64,000 nucleotides of DNA, from positions 32,103,701-32,167,700 of the forward strand of contig CM069589.1 of assembly GCA_035771175.1 (NCBI GenBank). The letters run 5' to 3'. A program made the position numbers and the translations under genes. Positions 60,486 to 64,000 of this stretch are shown piece by piece. Position 1 is the stretch's first letter. Every line of letters begins with the position of its first letter. The notes under the pieces are model-generated. The model did not search any database and was not told the origin of the DNA. It worked only from the letters and a program-made list of their open reading frames with translations. This DNA is from Paratinospora sagittata. Lineage: Eukaryota; Streptophyta; Magnoliopsida; Ranunculales; Menispermaceae.

Positions 60486-62899
60486 ATACAAATGATAACA
60501 AAAACATTTTATTGTTCAAGTATCATTACATAACTGGATAAATATTGTTGTGTTTAGAAAGTGAAATGCAAGAAAAAAAAAAAAAAAGAATTAAAGAAAA
60601 AAAATATGACGCTTGTGCAAATGCAAGCATATAAAAGGCTTGTGTTTGTAAGTAGCTGAAAGGGTTCAAACCTATTCTAAACACAATTTAAGCTGGAATC
60701 ATGTTTTCCATCCAAAGAAGCCAATTACAAAACTAAAAGCATCAAGCCAAAGCTAGCCCAAAGTGGTTGAGCCAAGGAGACTCAGAATTGGCCTTGCCCA
60801 AGTTGCAGCCTTTACTCCAAAAGAACATATATAAACATAGCAACTCTGAAAGGAAATAAAGATGCAAAGATCTCAGAAGCCAGAACACTATGGAAGAAAT
60901 AATGCAAAATAACGCAAATTAGTACATAGATAGTGATACCAATGTGAGAGAGGTTCAAAAATCCAATAAACACAAATTAGTTGAGGAAAACTGACTTATT
61001 TAAGTTAATGCACAAACCATGTCACTGGCATGCTCTTCTGCATTATGCAGAAATTCGCAAGTTGTAACCAACAACCTTTGCAAGAAAGCCCATTACACAA
61101 ATGCAGTAAGTATAGAAGGCATTGAATACTCCGAGAGAAACTAATATTAAAAGCTGTTTAGAACTCAAATAAGAAAAGAAGCATGCAAAGCATAATATGA
61201 TGGAAAACTTTAACTGCTAAAACTGCATAGCAATTAAACAGAACATTAACGAAAAAAACACAAAAAAAATCAAATCAAACCCATTAACTGTGCATATAAA
61301 GCATAATATGATTTGGAAATTTTATCTGCTAAAACATCTAGGGCATAAATATGATTACTGGGCATGGATATTAGCATACATCTTGGCTGCTGCTATGGCT
61401 AGAAATCCATCCATCTAAATGTCGATACAGATGTCTAAATAATCGGAAAAAAACTAATTTTAATTTTTTTTCTTTAGTTTTAATTTGTGAAATTGAGTTA
61501 TGTTGTATTGAATAGCTAACCACATGTAGTTGGAAAAAGGCTTTGTGGAGTTGAGTTGAATTGAGTTATGTTCTGTTCAAAAACAGTATCTCACACAGAA
61601 TAACATAGTGCCCAGCTCAAATTATGTAAATGAAGGATTTACAGTCGTATACATAGTGGCTCATGGTTTGTTCTGCAGAATGATTGATTAAAGAAAATAA
61701 AAAACCTAAACTATCTATAAACCCGGTTTTTAAAGAGTTATGTCTTAAAGCTGCCAGTGCCAAAGGTATTTATGTCAAAATACTCTCAGTTGTGTTTTAA
61801 AGATACTAATCAAATCCCAAGGGGCAAGGGATAGACTGAAATTACACTTGTGACAAAAGAGATGCAATTGCACAACTTGTCTAAAAAAAAGTGTGTCAAA
61901 ATAGAGTTGAATAGAGAAATTTTCTGCTTCCACCCTAATTAGGACATAGCATTAATGATAAAGGATACTAATCAGAAAAGGAGGAAATTTAAGTAATGAA
62001 GGAAAATGTTAAAAATAAATTAGCACTGTTATTTATGCAGTCATTAATTCAACCATTACTCAGTGGCACAATATTTGTGAAGCTTTTACTTGAATTTGAC
62101 GACTTTTATGTACAGTTTTATTTATTGGTTCATATTTTTGGGGAGGCAACCTGGAAGAGATTTAGGATATCTATATTTATCTAACTAATTTGGCTATAGG
62201 TTAGACTGGACCATTATGACCATAAAAAGCAGAGGAAACACTAAGGGTTGTTTTTCTAAAAAGGACAGTGAAAATGAGATGAGGACACATGAAATGGAAT
62301 GATAGGAAACAAAAGAACAACATAGACATATGGTGAGCATTATAGACACAAGGATGTTAAGGTACATTTTATGTTTTCCCTATTGTGCGAGGATCCTTGG
62401 TGTGCAGGAGAATCTCTAATGGAAGCTTTTGTATCATATATCCACTCACAATAATGAACCCATAGTTGCTGTTATGGGTTCTTCTTGTACAAGAGTATGA
62501 GAATCTCTTGGTGATTGGGATTTTTATTTCCTATGCTCTCTTTGTGATCATGAGGCTTCAGTAGTAACCAGCTTGTGAGAAGACTCAAAGGATTAGAATG
62601 TTAGATCTTTTGAGGGCTTTCAAATTACAGAATTGGACCAGGGATAATTCAGGGATGTTTTCTTCTCAGTCATGAATGCAGAAGTTGATGAATTCCCATC
62701 TTTCTCATTTCCAACCCTCCTCTTTCCTTTTGGAACATTTTCCCAGCCATTGTCAAGTTCTTTGGCTTGACCCTCGCTTTGGAGAAGTTTAATGTTGGTG
62801 AAGTGCATCAATGAAGGAAGCCTTTTAAGTCAATTTGCCTGACTAGTGTGTACTTTGCAAAGACGTTGAGTGAAGTAGTGACCATGTGTTTCTTCATTA
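60486..62899. other. Intronic or upstream AT-rich DNA, no gene recognised
   Basis: Poly-A tracts (60570-60605) and unique-looking sequence. A 63-codon open stretch on - at 62811-62620 (ELDNGWENVPKGKRRVGNEK) is unusually hydrophilic, but I cannot assign it. Confidence 0.4.
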
Positions 62900-64000
62900 T
62901 GCTTGAACACAACGATTTATAGTGGTTCGGCTTCCTAAAAGTCTACCTCCACTACTTGACCCCCCCGGTCAAGATTTTCCAAACTTCACTAACCTTGATC
63001 CAACTTACGGGTGTGGATTAAACCATTGCAATCACCGTTTTCCGGTTAGGAAAACTTCCCCGATTGGCGAACCAGCCAATAAAAATACAACAATTGATTT
63101 ACAAAGGATGGAGAGTGTTCTTACCAAACAACTCTCAATAATGAATACAAATTGAGATTGAATACCTCCCTAGATCAAAATCAGCCAAAGATAATAAAGA
63201 TGAAGTGCAGGCCTACAAATGGAAGGTTCCTCTTGATTCTTGATTTGAAGAAGATGAAGTTGAAGCACAAAATAAAAAATCACTCAAGTACTTGAAATCT
63301 CTAAAATGAATCTTCTCAAAGATGAAGATGAAGTGCACAGGAGATTTCTTCAAAGTAAATGGAACACTTGAACACTAGTTGAAAACAAATGAACACTTGA
63401 AGAACGATTTTTCTCTCAAATCAACAAGAAGAAGAACTTGTGGAAATTTGAAGTTTTTCAAAAGTTCGAGAACACACAAATGCACAAGTTTCAAAGATTT
63501 TGCAAAAGTTGCTGACATTGAGCTAAGGTATGTATTTATAGTGAAAAACACTTCGAAAAAGCAAGAAACGTGTTTGCATAAAGTGGAAACACATTTCTCC
63601 TCAAAATAAACCTAAAAACATCATTTTGCCATTTTTCACAGAAACACATTTCTTTAAGAGGAAGCACGTTTTTGCACCATGAAAATCATTCTGTCAAAAA
63701 TGATGAAAACATGTTTCTGCTATAGGAAACACGTTTCTACCTGTCCAAGTGAAAAAATCACTTTTGGACAGTGGAAACACGTTTTCCCTTATGGGAACAC
63801 GTTTCTGTATGCACAAAACGTAAAAACATGTTTTTCTTTGAAAATTCCAAGTCCAAAACATGTTTTCTTGATAAATCATACTTGAATTCACTTGAAATCA
63901 ATCAAATTGAAGTTTAAACAAGTTATAAAATCATTTAGAGTGAAAGTCAAAAATTTGACCATATGAAAACTGGTTGACTTTTAAACTTTGAAAGATTGAA
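62900..64000 (-). mobile_element. Sirevirus-like LTR, running off the window
   Basis: Matches 52570-53650 in order and orientation: GTGGTTCGGCTTCCTAAAAG, ACCTCCACTACTTGACC, AACTTACGGGTGTG, then the palindrome-rich zone (63560-63830). Its C-rich end and PBS are absent at the left, so it is truncated there; the right end lies outside. Confidence 0.75.

Noticed and set aside
62620..62811. Hydrophilic 63-codon minus-strand ORF as an exon
   Set aside because: No recognised domain and no supporting neighbours; splice sites could not be argued. Left as unassigned.

Overview
The window is nuclear DNA of a seed plant, most likely a eudicot. It has spliced genes with GT-AG introns, AT-rich intergenic DNA, and a dense mix of plant LTR retrotransposon families (Sirevirus-type Copia, chromovirus-like and Athila-like Gypsy), plus LINE, hAT-MITE, TRIM, CACTA and foldback elements. 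I cannot name the species from the sequence alone. All homology statements come from recognising motifs by eye; no search was run.

Left end (1-8.3 kb): two COBRA-family genes (GPI-anchored cell-wall proteins guiding cellulose deposition) lie tail to tail. A COBL4-like gene on + (exons from 1015 to 3632) lacks its first exons within the window. A complete COB/COBL1-like gene on - (8081 to 4437, six exons, 442 aa) faces it. Their introns carry MITE- and TRIM-like relics and a minisatellite.

Middle (10-54 kb): no cellular gene is visible. It is a pile of mostly solo LTRs nested in one another. From 13.2 to 30.7 kb a ~5.8 kb segment is repeated three times head to tail. Each unit holds half of a foldback element, a small LTR/PBS relic and a Sirevirus-like LTR. 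That LTR is itself split by a 2.6 kb chromovirus-like solo LTR with a TTTTC target-site duplication. The variant pattern shows how the trimer arose from a dimer. From 32.4 to 48.1 kb an old Athila-like element on - (gag and protease remnants, pol lost) is broken up by later solo LTRs. Several of these keep recognisable target duplications, and the gag reading frame can be followed from one side of an inserted LTR to the other. From 48 to 56.7 kb follow a decayed Transposase_32-type ORF, a truncated Sirevirus (LTR, PBS, gag), a Gypsy integrase tail and a LINE fragment.

Right end (57-64 kb): the last exon of a 6-phosphogluconolactonase gene on - (58464 to 57970). Upstream of it is a long intron or flank without further recognisable exons, holding an intact-looking hAT MITE with a perfect 8-bp duplication, a tiny TRIM, and a Sirevirus-like LTR running off the window.

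The most notable signals are the mosaic tandem trimer of a nested LTR block, short palindrome arrays of different sequence in unrelated LTR families, and a foldback element whose loop carries a tRNA-like A/B-box promoter.
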